This document shows positions 18,269 to 27,310 of a DNA stretch of 64,000 bases, one piece after another; positions within the stretch are counted from its first letter, which is position 1; each line of letters opens with the position of its first letter. A program made the position numbers and the translations under genes. Below the pieces are notes generated by a model, which saw nothing but the letters and a program-made list of their open reading frames with translations, had not been told where the DNA came from and searched no databases. Source of the DNA: Bacillus sp. SLBN-46 (GTDB lineage: Bacteria; Bacillota; Bacilli; Bacillales; Cytobacillaceae). The stretch lies in contig NZ_JAVIZM010000001.1 of the NCBI RefSeq assembly GCF_031453555.1, positions 3,603,001 to 3,667,000 of the forward strand, written 5' to 3'.

Positions 18269-18619
18269 TCAATCGCATGATGATTTTTTCCTAGTCATAT
18301 CTTCTGGAAATAACTCTATGAGGTGGATGTCTTTTATTCTAGAAAACTCCCTCTTTCTTTCTATTTTTTCTCTATATAATTTTGTATTTAAACCAAAATA
18401 TTCTATCCATATATCACCGACTTTAAAATCAGCTCTCATCTTATTACTATTTAATTCTTTATGATATGGATAAACAGGTTCTGTATCGTGCTTAATCTTG
18501 TGTTCAAAAAGCCAATCATCAATAAATCTTTCTCTTTCCTGTAATGAACGGCACACTTGGCCACCTTTTGCCACACAGACGATACCGTATTTCCCCATTT
18601 TCTCCATTTGAATTAGCAT
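18269..18619 (-). CDS. PD-(D/E)XK nuclease-like protein (EYFG type), possibly truncated
   Basis: 116 aa. The segment resembles the small nuclease domain attached to some helicases and mobile-element proteins: CRSLQERERFIDDWL (first-helix Glu), RADFKVGD (Asp 64), WIEYFGL (Glu 73) and a C-terminal LIELFPED strand. The usual Pro before the Asp is Ala. No good ribosome site precedes the first ATG, so this may be the surviving 3' end of a longer gene. Function beyond a nuclease-like fold is not assignable. Confidence 0.55.
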   Translation of the reverse strand: MLIQMEKMGKYGIVCVAKGGQVCRSLQERERFIDDWLFEHKIKHDTEPVYPYHKELNSNKMRADFKVGDIWIEYFGLNTKLYREKIERKREFSRIKDIHLIELFPEDMTRKKSSCD

Positions 18620-18726
18620 TTTTATATCGTGGGTTAATCTGGATTGAAGAGATATAATTGATTAATTAAAACTAAAGAGGTATCTTTAATTCCAGAAAAA
18701 TCAAAACAGTGAGTATATGAAAAAAT

Positions 18727-18769
18727 AAAGAAATAAAGGAACTTCATTTAGAAGCTCCTTTATTTCTTT
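18727..18769. terminator. terminator downstream of the 18798-19121 gene
   Basis: AAAGAAATAAAGGA pairs with TCCTTTATTTCTTT, with an additional inner TTC/GAA stem. Confidence 0.75.
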
Positions 18770-18797
18770 AAACAGATAAGATGAATGATTTTTTTGG

Positions 18798-19121
18798 CTA
18801 ATCAAGATAGCTGAAATCAACCGAAATTTCATTCCCCGATGGTGTAATGATATTAATACTGTTAATAGCATATGGAACTCTTATTACTCCATTAAGCTCA
18901 TCTTCCTCGAACGCACAATAGAATCGAACAATATCCGCTCCGAATGTCCGGTCTACAGTGAACTCCTCATTAATTTCAACATTCTCTCTAAAACTCTCAA
19001 TTTCGTTCTCGACATCAAAAATGAATCCATGTGGGTTGTTAGAGATATCAATATTTTGTTTTAATAATAAACGTTCTAATTTTTTCACATAATCCTGATG
19101 CATATAAACCCTCTTTTCCAT
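18798..19121 (-). CDS. hypothetical acidic protein
   Basis: 107 aa, not recognised. The N-terminus is helical (DYVKKLERLLLKQ), then an acidic middle (FDVENEIESFRENVEINEE) and a C-terminal half of likely strands (RVPYAINSINIIT). No signal peptide, cysteine or membrane segment. It stands alone with its own terminator. The start ATG 19121 gives the full frame; no strong ribosome site is visible. Confidence 0.55.
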   Translation of the reverse strand: MEKRVYMHQDYVKKLERLLLKQNIDISNNPHGFIFDVENEIESFRENVEINEEFTVDRTFGADIVRFYCAFEEDELNGVIRVPYAINSINIITPSGNEISVDFSYLD

Positions 19122-19455
19122 ATAGGATGCAGCAAAATTTATTATATTATGTATTGGTTATTTCTTCAAGTTAAAGAATATACTTCCTCGTTATTCTTTC
19201 CTTTCAGAAAAACTTACTTAAATTGATTATATAACGGAATTATCTTTGGTATCTTAACTATAATACTTTCTGATATAAAAAATTTGCTTCTATCTTTCCT
19301 TTTTCTAATACTCTTAAAATAAGCCTCAAATACTTTTTAAATTAGAATAATTCTGTTTGACCAGTATTAACATGAATAATCCGAAAGCATTATTGATAGC
19401 TAAAAAAACAATAATCTCTGGTATAATATTCCTGATATAGAATTGAGGAGATTAG

Positions 19456-19584
19456 ATGTCAATAAAGGGGAAGGTTCCTGGATGCCTAATGATTATTTTT
19501 GTGAAAATGGCGATTTGCCAAAATGAAGTTACAAACAAAAATGATACATATTGTGAGTATTGCTTAGATAAAAGGAAATGTTAG
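19456..19584 (+). CDS. small Cys-rich ORF (42 aa)
   Basis: ATG 19456 is preceded by TTGAGGAG at good spacing; the frame runs 42 codons to TAG. The product has five Cys, including a CEYC knuckle near the C-terminus and a terminal Cys, suggesting a mini zinc-finger or redox peptide. A perfect terminator follows at 19627. It is the only coding signal in the 600-bp gap 19122-19722. It could instead be the relic of a longer gene, since other frames carry protein-like stretches. Confidence 0.4.
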   Translation: MSIKGKVPGCLMIIFVKMAICQNEVTNKNDTYCEYCLDKRKC

Positions 19585-19626
19585 AGAACAATCCAAAAAT
19601 AACATGGACAGTAGAAACAATTAGTA

Positions 19627-19662
19627 AATAAACCAGTAACCTAATGTGGTTACTGGTTTATT
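19627..19662. terminator. perfect bidirectional terminator
   Basis: AATAAACCAGTAACC and GGTTACTGGTTTATT form a 15-bp perfect stem around 6 nt. It serves the small ORF and/or the leftward SMC-like gene. Confidence 0.85.
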
Positions 19663-19722
19663 CTTTATAATATAAGAACTGAATTAGTGGATTTTTATTA
19701 AATTGGAAAATCATCCAAGCTA

Positions 19723-21735
19723 CTAATACAATGGTTTTATAATATAATCTTCACCCAAATCGATTACATTAAGGTTAAGATTTTTTGTCATGTCTTTTAT
19801 TTCTTCTGGTTCAAGAGACGTTCCTACAATCGACTGACACTTCGTCTTTGATAATATCTCAAAGAGCTGTTTTTGGCTTTTAACAGCCATTTGCTGCTGG
19901 CCAGGTTCATCAAACACCAAAAGTCCTGGATGATTTCCACCAAACTGTTGACTTGTCTTATAAATAGCAATTACATATGACCAGATTAGACGAATATTAT
20001 CGCTTGCTGATGAATCAAATTTAATATCAAAGCCGCTTACGATAGGAGTGTATTTATCATAAGAAATGGTGATTTCGCTTTTATTTATACTTGAGAAGCT
20101 AAAGCTTTCCAATAAACTTAAAAACTCTTTCTCAAAATAGGTTAGTTTCTTTTTGTCCAATTCTGAGAAGTAATCTTTTGGCAATGCTTCCTGCCTGGAT
20201 AAGTACCCTCTCCACTCTTCCTTAATCTTTTCAAAACGCCTCTCCATTTTTTCAAAAGAACTGCTTGCCTCTTGAAGCTTATTTAACTGAATTTTTAGCT
20301 CCACTAATTTTTCCAACTCTTTTTTAGTAGGAAATTGGGGATTTTCGCTTAATTCTGATTTAAAGAGTCTTAACTCTCTTCTGGCATTTTCAAGGTGTTC
20401 GCCAATGGAATCATGCCTCGATTTTTTATTTTGAATTACTTTTTGGGATTGATTTATACCGAATACGAGTGTATTAATTTGCTCTTTTATAAACGTGATA
20501 TTTTCCGTTAAATCCAATGGGTGGATACTTGTTTCTGGAGGCATTAGTGAATCTTCAACATGCTGATTGCAAGTAGGGCATATGCCCAAAGAAAAACTGG
20601 AATCCACGTTTGAACCTAATTTATACAGTTTTTCAGCTTCTTGATTTCGTTTCAAATCTATTTCCAAGCTTCTTAGGTTTTCAATCATGGAACGCTGATT
20701 GTTTCTTTCTAAGTGTAAATCCTGCCTGATTGAGTTTATCTCACTCTGTAATTGTAAAACAAGCAGTTCCTGCTCTTTTACTTTCTTTTCATACTCAGCG
20801 GTAACATTTGATATCTTTACAATATTATAATTTTCTTTTTCTTTAATCATACGTTCTAACTGAAATATACGGTCAACAATGCCTACAAGTTTTTTATTTT
20901 CATCGTACACATTCAATACAAAGTCATCTAAAAGTGTAGGCTTTTCAGGCAGACTCGGAATCTCCGCGTGAATACTGACAGCTAACTCTTCTAAATCCTG
21001 TTTTAAAGCGGACCACTTATTTGAAAGTAAAGCACGCAGTATTTTTAATTCTTCCCGTTCCTTTGTATTCTTGGTAACATCCATATTTAAAAGAAACTCA
21101 AATGCCCGTTTGGATAAATCCCTGATGCCAAAACTTCCAGATATAGGGGAATAAAAACTGCTCCAACCTTTATTCTGCTCGATAAAAAATAAAGGAAAAA
21201 GAGTTTGAATATATAAAATCCTGTCTTTTCCTTCAAAAGTTGGTACCTCTGGCAATTCCCATTCTAAGAAACTAGCTAAAAACGCATGAAATCCAGCTTT
21301 TTCCGTTGCCGAACCGCTCATATGGACATAAAAATCTTTGAAATTAACTTTATCTTCTTTGGAGAGCTGGGGCCCAAAGTGGACCCTAATCAATTTTTCA
21401 TTTATACTTGAAGATTTTATCCATCTAGTGAGAGTTATAATTTCCCCTCTTTGGTTAGAAATCTCAAGTTGCACTTTCGACTCTAAAATAAATATTTCTT
21501 TTCCGTTATATGATAGCTTTTCTTTTAGCACAGGCTTCATGGTTTTTGCATTTCTTCCGCCCAGCATTTCTTCGATGCCCAAAACATAAAGGATGGAATT
21601 AAGGGTGGAACTTTTTCCCTTTGTATTTCTAGCCCGTAATATGTTGAAACCAGACTCAAAAGGAATATCAGTTCCAAATACTCCTTCAGCCGTATCAATT
21701 TTTATTTTTAAGTGATTGATTTTTGTTCGGTTCAT
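19723..21735 (-). CDS. SMC/Rad50-like ATPase of a Lamassu/ABC-3C-type operon (LmuB-like)
   Basis: 670 aa. N-terminal ATPase half with a P-loop ending TKGKSS (Gly40-Lys41-Ser42; the usual first Gly is replaced), then long coiled coils (about 225-380 and 410-510) flanking a zinc-hook-like CPTC at 386-389. The C-terminal half has Walker B LLVFDEP (605-611). The architecture matches the SMC subunit of Lamassu and other ABC three-component defence systems, where it senses foreign or abnormal DNA and releases a nuclease. The start overlaps the upstream stop by 4 nt (ATGA). Order nuclease-middle component-SMC supports the call. Confidence 0.8.
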   Translation of the reverse strand: MNRTKINHLKIKIDTAEGVFGTDIPFESGFNILRARNTKGKSSTLNSILYVLGIEEMLGGRNAKTMKPVLKEKLSYNGKEIFILESKVQLEISNQRGEIITLTRWIKSSSINEKLIRVHFGPQLSKEDKVNFKDFYVHMSGSATEKAGFHAFLASFLEWELPEVPTFEGKDRILYIQTLFPLFFIEQNKGWSSFYSPISGSFGIRDLSKRAFEFLLNMDVTKNTKEREELKILRALLSNKWSALKQDLEELAVSIHAEIPSLPEKPTLLDDFVLNVYDENKKLVGIVDRIFQLERMIKEKENYNIVKISNVTAEYEKKVKEQELLVLQLQSEINSIRQDLHLERNNQRSMIENLRSLEIDLKRNQEAEKLYKLGSNVDSSFSLGICPTCNQHVEDSLMPPETSIHPLDLTENITFIKEQINTLVFGINQSQKVIQNKKSRHDSIGEHLENARRELRLFKSELSENPQFPTKKELEKLVELKIQLNKLQEASSSFEKMERRFEKIKEEWRGYLSRQEALPKDYFSELDKKKLTYFEKEFLSLLESFSFSSINKSEITISYDKYTPIVSGFDIKFDSSASDNIRLIWSYVIAIYKTSQQFGGNHPGLLVFDEPGQQQMAVKSQKQLFEILSKTKCQSIVGTSLEPEEIKDMTKNLNLNVIDLGEDYIIKPLY

Positions 21736-22199
21736 GAGGTGTACCTCTCTTTAAATAAATCCAAAATGTACGCGTCTGACAAGCTTTTTTTAATAGTTTT
21801 TAGGAAGTTTTTCTCTTCTAAAAAAACATCAACTTCCAAAATATTTTTTGCCATAACTTCTCCTTTTTCAGATAAAGAGAATTTTCCAGTGGTATCATTG
21901 AATTTAAAAACTCCCATTGCTACGCCGTAATTTAAAGCTCTGTTTAAAAAAGGGTCAAAGCGGATAATGGGAAAGTTACCCTCATCCTTAAGCTTGAGCA
22001 ATCTTTCATAGCGTTCCTGATTTTGCAATGCCCAATTAAATAGTTGCAATTTCAACAGTGAAGCTGTCTGTTTCGTAGACGATAGATGTAGAATGAGGAT
22101 TATCTGTGAAATTCGGTACATCGGTCGTAGTTCAGGGGAAATAGGGACCTTTTTTCTGCTGAATTTGATTTCTTTTATTTCATCGAATGGCAAGTCCAT
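21732..22199 (-). CDS. ABC-3C middle component (LmuC-like)
   Basis: 155 aa, soluble. The C-terminal half reads as a winged helix (FDPFLNRALNYGVAMGVFK followed by GKFSLSEKG), as in middle components that bridge the SMC ATPase and the effector nuclease. It lies 3 nt after the nuclease gene and overlaps the SMC gene by 4 nt, so the three are stoichiometrically coupled. Family assignment rests on fold impression plus operon position. Confidence 0.65.
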   Translation of the reverse strand: MDLPFDEIKEIKFSRKKVPISPELRPMYRISQIILILHLSSTKQTASLLKLQLFNWALQNQERYERLLKLKDEGNFPIIRFDPFLNRALNYGVAMGVFKFNDTTGKFSLSEKGEVMAKNILEVDVFLEEKNFLKTIKKSLSDAYILDLFKERYTS

Positions 22200-22202
22200 T
22201 TT

Positions 22203-23147
22203 TTAACCTCCAAAATCAAGCGGGCAGTCAATCAACCAGCTCGCGATTGCCTCGTGGCACAAATCATTGTACACAGAAAATTCAAAAATATCGTGGAAAC
22301 TCTCTCCCATGAGAGCCGCCCTGTACTTTTCCATGGTTTCATCTAACAGCTCTTTTGGAGTTAAATCAGTCAGCAATACTACTTCTTCCAGATGACTTGC
22401 AATGGAACTTTTAATCCTGACTTGTTTCTCGTATGCTGCACTATATGTCTGTTTCATATAATTTAGAATTTCCTGCCCTTTAATATAGTTGCGCACCTGT
22501 AAATCAATATATTTATTTGTTCTTTTTTCTTTAACCACATTGTCCAAATGCTCAAAGAGGGCCCCGATTTTTCTGTCTAAGATTGCAATCGAAGCAGTCT
22601 GACACTTTTTCCAGTTTATTATTTCTTCCTCATCTGGCACTGGTACATCTATATTTATCTTTTCATTAAGAATCTGCTTTACCTGGATAATTTCTTTCCC
22701 GTAAAAATGCTCATCATGGGCAAGGACATCAAATTCCTCGTCCAGTAAATCCTTCATGGTAGTATCATTACGGTATTCAACCGCTTTTTCATGACAATGA
22801 GAAATAAGCTCTTTATTAGTAATTTTCGGAGTGAGAAAAATCCATTTTTTTATTTTGACTCCCTGTAAGAACTTTAATAATTGAGGTTTATATTTTTTAA
22901 GTTTCTGCAGGTCATTTGTAACTTTAGCCCTTTGATGATTATAAAGTTTACCAGATTCGTATTCTTCATCAGGGCAGTAACATTGAAAAACAATTCCACT
23001 GCGTGTAAAACCCTCTATTCCTAAGTCGCCATTTGTATGAGCAGTCATCTCCTGATAACCATCGGCTCCGTATTTCATTTTCAAAAATGTTTGACAGTGT
23101 TCTTCCCAACTGTCCCCGTTATATGTACCAAAAGGCGTTTTGAGCAT
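22203..23147 (-). CDS. effector nuclease of the Lamassu/ABC-3C-like operon (LmuA-like)
   Basis: 314 aa, first gene of the operon. The N-terminal ~130 residues look like a restriction-type PD-(D/E)XK fold: GDSWEEHCQTFL (helix acid), TNGDLGIEGF with Asp 41, and VFQCYCPDE, where QCY replaces the usual QxK. The C-terminal ~180 residues are helical and probably bind the partner subunits. In related systems this subunit cuts DNA once released. The replaced Lys means either an alternative catalytic residue or a family variant. ATG 23147 is used; the ribosome site is only moderate. Confidence 0.7.
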   Translation of the reverse strand: MLKTPFGTYNGDSWEEHCQTFLKMKYGADGYQEMTAHTNGDLGIEGFTRSGIVFQCYCPDEEYESGKLYNHQRAKVTNDLQKLKKYKPQLLKFLQGVKIKKWIFLTPKITNKELISHCHEKAVEYRNDTTMKDLLDEEFDVLAHDEHFYGKEIIQVKQILNEKINIDVPVPDEEEIINWKKCQTASIAILDRKIGALFEHLDNVVKEKRTNKYIDLQVRNYIKGQEILNYMKQTYSAAYEKQVRIKSSIASHLEEVVLLTDLTPKELLDETMEKYRAALMGESFHDIFEFSVYNDLCHEAIASWLIDCPLDFGG

Positions 23148-23274
23148 ATATACCCTCCGTACTTAAAGTAAGTAGATGTACTGATATTAATGGTACCATG
23201 TTTTTTACAATTTTAGTTAATATCCAACAAATTTCTACCTAATTTTTCTAAGTAAAACAGATGAAATAAAAAAA

Positions 23275-23295
23275 ACAGACGGTTTAACCGCCTGT
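23275..23295 (-). terminator. terminator after the Dcm remnant
   Basis: ACAGgCGGTT and AACCGtCTGT pair on the minus strand, followed by eight T. Confidence 0.75.
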
Positions 23296-23302
23296 CCCAA
23301 AG

Positions 23303-23584
23303 TTACTTTAGTACAACTGGTGCTTTTTCTTCTTCGAAAATAGCTTTGATTTGATTCCCCATTTTTTCAATCAGTCCCACAACGAGCGCGTTCCCCATAC
23401 AGAAGTAACGGTTCCGTTCTTGCATGGTGTCTGTCCAATTATCAAGAAAACCGTTTAATCGTTCACATTCAACAGGTGTTAGATTACGCAATTTACCTGT
23501 TTTTTTGTCTTCTACCGCATGAGTGCTACGGTTTACTGTTGCCGATATACGTGGAACCTTTTTAGCATCTTTCAATTTCATCAT
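23303..23584 (-). pseudogene. C-terminal remnant of a DNA cytosine-5 methyltransferase
   Basis: 93 codons. They contain LRNLTPVECERLNGF and FCMGNALVVGLIEKMG, the conserved motifs IX and X at the C-terminus of Dcm-type m5C methyltransferases. The catalytic PC loop, SAM site and recognition domain are absent, so the protein cannot methylate. The terminator survives. It points to a lost restriction-modification system. The next 600 bp upstream (23585-24189) are AT-rich and contain no recognisable gene, only a terminator for the gene beyond. Confidence 0.85.
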
Positions 23585-24080
23585 AGAAACAAACGTTCTA
23601 GTATAATTTCACGCAGTGTCTCCTGAATGGCAAATAAGACATATTAATATAGGAATATCATCCATAAGGAACGGTACTTGGAGCTAGAATAATTATCATT
23701 TCCTCATAGAGGATTGTTTCCTCAATGAAGAAAAACGATAAGAATTAAAAATTCACCCTAAGATTAAGACCTATTTGGTGGAGAGCTAAGGGGTTTTTCT
23801 ACGAGAAAAACGAGTAAAAAAACAAAGGGTTTCAATTTTTTTATGAGATATTTGCAAAAAAAAACCAATTTTCCCCAAAAACTTTAGATAAAGTTTCATG
23901 GACCATTATCTAAATGGGTCTAACTTTATCACATAAATTACAGTTTTAAATCATCAAACTCATCATTCTACATGGGTTTTATTATTATATATGCCGAAGA
24001 ATCCTTTCCAAAGATTTGCTAATTCCTATTAAAGTAAAATATAAAATATTTTAATCCATTGTATTTATAGAAACAATAAA

Positions 24081-24103
24081 AAAGAGCTTTTTACAAGCTC
24101 TTT
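24081..24103 (-). terminator. terminator of the 24190-25197 gene
   Basis: AAAGAGCTT and AAGCTCTTT form a 9-bp stem, with TTTTTT following on the minus strand. Confidence 0.8.
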
Positions 24104-24189
24104 GGTTTTGTAAACCCCATCCTGTATCGTCAGTCGGTCTTTTTCTGGTTACTCGTAATAAGACAAAACATGATATTTCTTTGCAACGA

Positions 24190-25197
24190 TTATAGTATTA
24201 TTCTTGGTTCTGTCATATCGATATTAATATTCCTAGTATCACTGAAAGCCTTCTCCGCCAACAATGCATAATACATTGGAGGTTCCTCATTTGTCCCAAA
24301 CGACCTTACATCAATCAAGAAATTTACCGCGGAATTTGCCATTTCCAGGAAATTTTTCTGTGAGTATGCATCTGCGAAACTTAAAACATTTGACGAAACT
24401 GTCAAAAAGGACGAATAAGAGAATTGCTTCCACTTTTCTTGAATTTTTTCAGTTAAATATCTTTTATCCTCCTGCAGCTCCAAACTCAATTCAGCTAGCT
24501 TGGCCTGCTTTTTCTCAATCGGCAAATCTCCTATCTCTGTCACTTGTTCCTCTATTTTTCTTCTAAATGAGCTTAGAAGTTCGTCGTTTTTACTCTTAAA
24601 GCGTACCAATTCCCATACGTTTTCTACAAATATAGGAGCAGGAAAAACCGACTCCAAAATAAGATTTCTTACTCCGTTTTCATGGATGCTTTGTGAATCC
24701 ACCCGGCTGAAATTATTGATATTTATATTCAAGTTACTGGAATCGTCAGTAATTGGTGCCTTTTTAGTCAACTTGCTTAACACTGTCGCTAAATATGCCA
24801 TATACAGGTCGGCTATATCTTTTTTTACAAGGTACCAATTCCCTTCTTTCTTAGCAAACCCCCTCATAACAAGTTCCCTTCCAATGTCCAACATCTTTTC
24901 AAAATGAATTTGCGCGACTGCACATTTATTCAATCCTCTTTCACCCTGGTAGTTGTTATCGATATAATTTAAGAATTTGCTTTTAAATAATGGAACTTCA
25001 AAAATATATTGCATAGGCAGTATAGGGCTTACTAGACCTGATTCAAGAAGAAGTTTCATATGTTCTTGAAAATTTTCAGGTTCCTGCAAATATTCTTCGG
25101 GAGCTATTACGCTAATTGTATCCCAGTAAAGTAATGTCTTATACAACCAAGGAGTTTGGGGCAATGTTATATTTGGAAAAAACAATAAATCCTCCAT
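24190..25197 (-). CDS. hypothetical protein, DUF6236-like
   Basis: 335 aa. The N-terminus (LLFFPNITLPQTPWL, then LLYWDTISVIAP) resembles DUF6236-type proteins, which are uncharacterised. The middle contains a helical, charged segment (about residues 205-265, RRKIEEQVTEIGDLP...) that may form a coiled coil. No catalytic motif is obvious. The start is moved to ATG 25197 because GGAGGT sits 7 nt upstream; the frame extends five codons further. It stands alone with its own terminator; its location among defence genes hints at a defence role but nothing more. Confidence 0.6.
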   Translation of the reverse strand: MEDLLFFPNITLPQTPWLYKTLLYWDTISVIAPEEYLQEPENFQEHMKLLLESGLVSPILPMQYIFEVPLFKSKFLNYIDNNYQGERGLNKCAVAQIHFEKMLDIGRELVMRGFAKKEGNWYLVKKDIADLYMAYLATVLSKLTKKAPITDDSSNLNININNFSRVDSQSIHENGVRNLILESVFPAPIFVENVWELVRFKSKNDELLSSFRRKIEEQVTEIGDLPIEKKQAKLAELSLELQEDKRYLTEKIQEKWKQFSYSSFLTVSSNVLSFADAYSQKNFLEMANSAVNFLIDVRSFGTNEEPPMYYALLAEKAFSDTRNINIDMTEPRIIL

Positions 25198-25540
25198 CGT
25201 TTTGACCTCCATTAAGAAAAATTTATAACCCCTTTTATCTTCAAATTGTTTTCCCTCGATATTGGGGAAACTCCTTACTAGACAATGAAAGATTGTGGTT
25301 TACTTTCACTCATGTTTCTTGTTTTCTTTTCAAATTAAAGGGGATTTATGGCAAAATGACAATCTTCCGAATACAATTAATACGCAGAAAATTATACCAC
25401 CATTTATCGATTTGACCAAATTATTCCTAATATATTCTGATGGTTCTTCCACCCCAAAGGGAATAGAACTAATCGCATTTATAAACAATCATCATTTTGC
25501 CTCCAATCCTTTTTGTTAATTTTGCTTTAATAATATAAAT

Positions 25541-25575
25541 AAAAAAGAACTTGGTTTCCCAAGCTCCTTTTTTTA
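25541..25575 (-). terminator. terminator of the membrane-protein gene
   Basis: GGAGCTTGG and CCAAGTTC-type arms with TTTTTT on the minus strand. The 419-bp gap 25198-25616 otherwise holds no supported gene. Confidence 0.7.
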
Positions 25576-25616
25576 CCATTACAAATTTCTTACAAAGTGT
25601 TAAGAAACGACTAGCT

Positions 25617-26822
25617 CTAATAAAAATTATTTGGCACATTTGAATACTCCATCTTTTCAACATCAAATGCTTTAGTTGAATTTGAATTACTTAAAGAGTC
25701 CCAATATATTATTTTTTTCAATTGGTGCTGGACTATATTAAACCTGTCATTAAAGATAACTTCGATGATAAAGTGAATTACATTATGATTTACACTAAAT
25801 TTTATTTGAAGTTCCATTTTTTTAATATCTTTAGGAATAATCATTTTTTTATTTTGTCTATCAATATCAATATCTTCAACATCATTTTTAATAATCATGT
25901 CTAAATAGATATGGCCGCTATTTCTATAATTGGGATGGCTTGATTTACCCCATTTTTCTATCATTTTTTTTTGTTGTTTTTCTGAAATATCTATCCAGTA
26001 TTTTACTTTCGTTCTAACATCATATTTTGTTCCATTTTTTCGAAAACAAGTAACCCTCTCTATCATGAAAAAGAAGTGATTAAATGGAATGGTCAAAGAA
26101 AAATCCAGCCTTCTTTCCCATTTATCATAATTGGGGTCAGTAATATTTGGACTAAAACTCAACGACATAGCTATAGTTTTAAGCAAGTCATCCTCAGTCA
26201 TCTCGTTATTTATGAGATTTAATGGAGTTGGCAATTTAGATAGCTTTTCAATATTCCCCAATTTCCCTATACCCCAGAAGAAAAACATAATAGAGACGAT
26301 TCCAAATAATAATCCAAACCATAACAAATAGGCTTCAGTAGGCGTGTGTTTATAATCTATTAATCCAATAAATACTGACCATAATATTAAAGTGAAAAGA
26401 AGAACAAGTCTACATCCAAAAACAATCCACTTAATGTAATCATGCGTATTAAATACTTTAGTGTACCTATATATAAGCTGATTTAAATTTTTAGTTATCT
26501 TAACTGGATTACTAATGTTGTTAGGTTTCTCTGTTATTTGCCAGTAAATTTCTTGACATCGTTGAATTTTAAATTGTGTACTTAATGAAACAAATATTCC
26601 TGCTAAACCAATTAAACATAGAATACCAGATGTAAATCCAAAAATTACTCCTGCGTTATTTCCTATATGGTTATCATCCATTTTTAAAATTGTAGATTTA
26701 TATCTTAGTATTAAAATTATAATTAAACAAATAATTGGAATGGAAATATACCCAATAAAATTTACAATATATCTCACATATTTTAATAGGCTCAAACTAA
26801 TATTTTTAACCTTATTAAACAT
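25617..26822 (-). CDS. hypothetical membrane protein
   Basis: 401 aa, not recognised. Four hydrophobic segments lie in the first half (near residues 20-40, 58-84, 125-147 and 153-175), followed by a ~225-residue soluble domain containing RRLDFSLTIPFNHFFF, a Lys-rich stretch and predicted beta strands. The two-plus-two helix arrangement with a large cytoplasmic tail resembles membrane-anchored effectors of defence systems, but no motif confirms it. ATG 26822 has AAAGGTAG upstream. It is a single gene with very AT-rich codons. Confidence 0.6.
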   Translation of the reverse strand: MFNKVKNISLSLLKYVRYIVNFIGYISIPIICLIIILILRYKSTILKMDDNHIGNNAGVIFGFTSGILCLIGLAGIFVSLSTQFKIQRCQEIYWQITEKPNNISNPVKITKNLNQLIYRYTKVFNTHDYIKWIVFGCRLVLLFTLILWSVFIGLIDYKHTPTEAYLLWFGLLFGIVSIMFFFWGIGKLGNIEKLSKLPTPLNLINNEMTEDDLLKTIAMSLSFSPNITDPNYDKWERRLDFSLTIPFNHFFFMIERVTCFRKNGTKYDVRTKVKYWIDISEKQQKKMIEKWGKSSHPNYRNSGHIYLDMIIKNDVEDIDIDRQNKKMIIPKDIKKMELQIKFSVNHNVIHFIIEVIFNDRFNIVQHQLKKIIYWDSLSNSNSTKAFDVEKMEYSNVPNNFY

Positions 26823-27139
26823 CACTAACTACCTTTCTACTTTTATCATACGTTAATCAACGCCTGAATAATGTTACAACAAAATAAATTTTTACTTCTT
26901 AATAATATAAAACACTAACTGACTTTAGACTTCTTATCCGTAATAGAAATTGGTACTTCTTATAAAAAAATCTGAATCCTAAAAAAAACAAAAGAGAACA
27001 TTGAAACAAGGATTAAGCAAAATTTAAAATAATAATAAATTGCATATTTTTGGCATATGACACTCCAACAATCGTGTCCCTTGTTCTTTTTGCAGGAAAA
27101 AGAATGATGTAAAAAAGATGTAACAAATCGGTGAGAGTT

Positions 27140-27215
27140 TCCCGTCTACCTCCACCCCGCATAGACAACCAGCGGGTCGCTGATTTCAGCGTGTGAATAG
27201 CCCGTTGGAGGGGCA
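27140..27215 (-). ncRNA. structured RNA candidate, three-way junction
   Basis: On the minus strand an outer stem CCTCCA/TGGAGG (27206-27211 with 27149-27154) encloses two hairpins: CGCTGA tt TCAGCG (27178-27191) and ACCCGC...GCGGGGT (27154-27177). The region is far more GC-rich than its surroundings. A frame across it (27013-27261) looks non-biological. Class unknown; a remnant guide or structural RNA of a mobile element is one possibility. The rest of the gap 26826-27310 shows only a TCGGTG/CACCGA hairpin at 27289-27306. Confidence 0.45.
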
Positions 27216-27310
27216 TTTTTCTTCCTAGAGGCAATCTTAATGAGTGTTTTTTTTGTGTCAAAACAATATGAACCCATTTGTTTTAAAGTCGGTGTGCCAC
27301 CACCGATAAT

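Noticed and set aside
25295..25519. 74-codon plus-strand frame in the gap before the membrane-protein gene
   Set aside because: No ribosome site, no family likeness; AT-rich intergenic sequence between a divergent start and a convergent terminator.
27013..27261. 82-codon minus-strand frame
   Set aside because: The composition follows the hairpins of a structured element; no ribosome site and no recognisable protein features.
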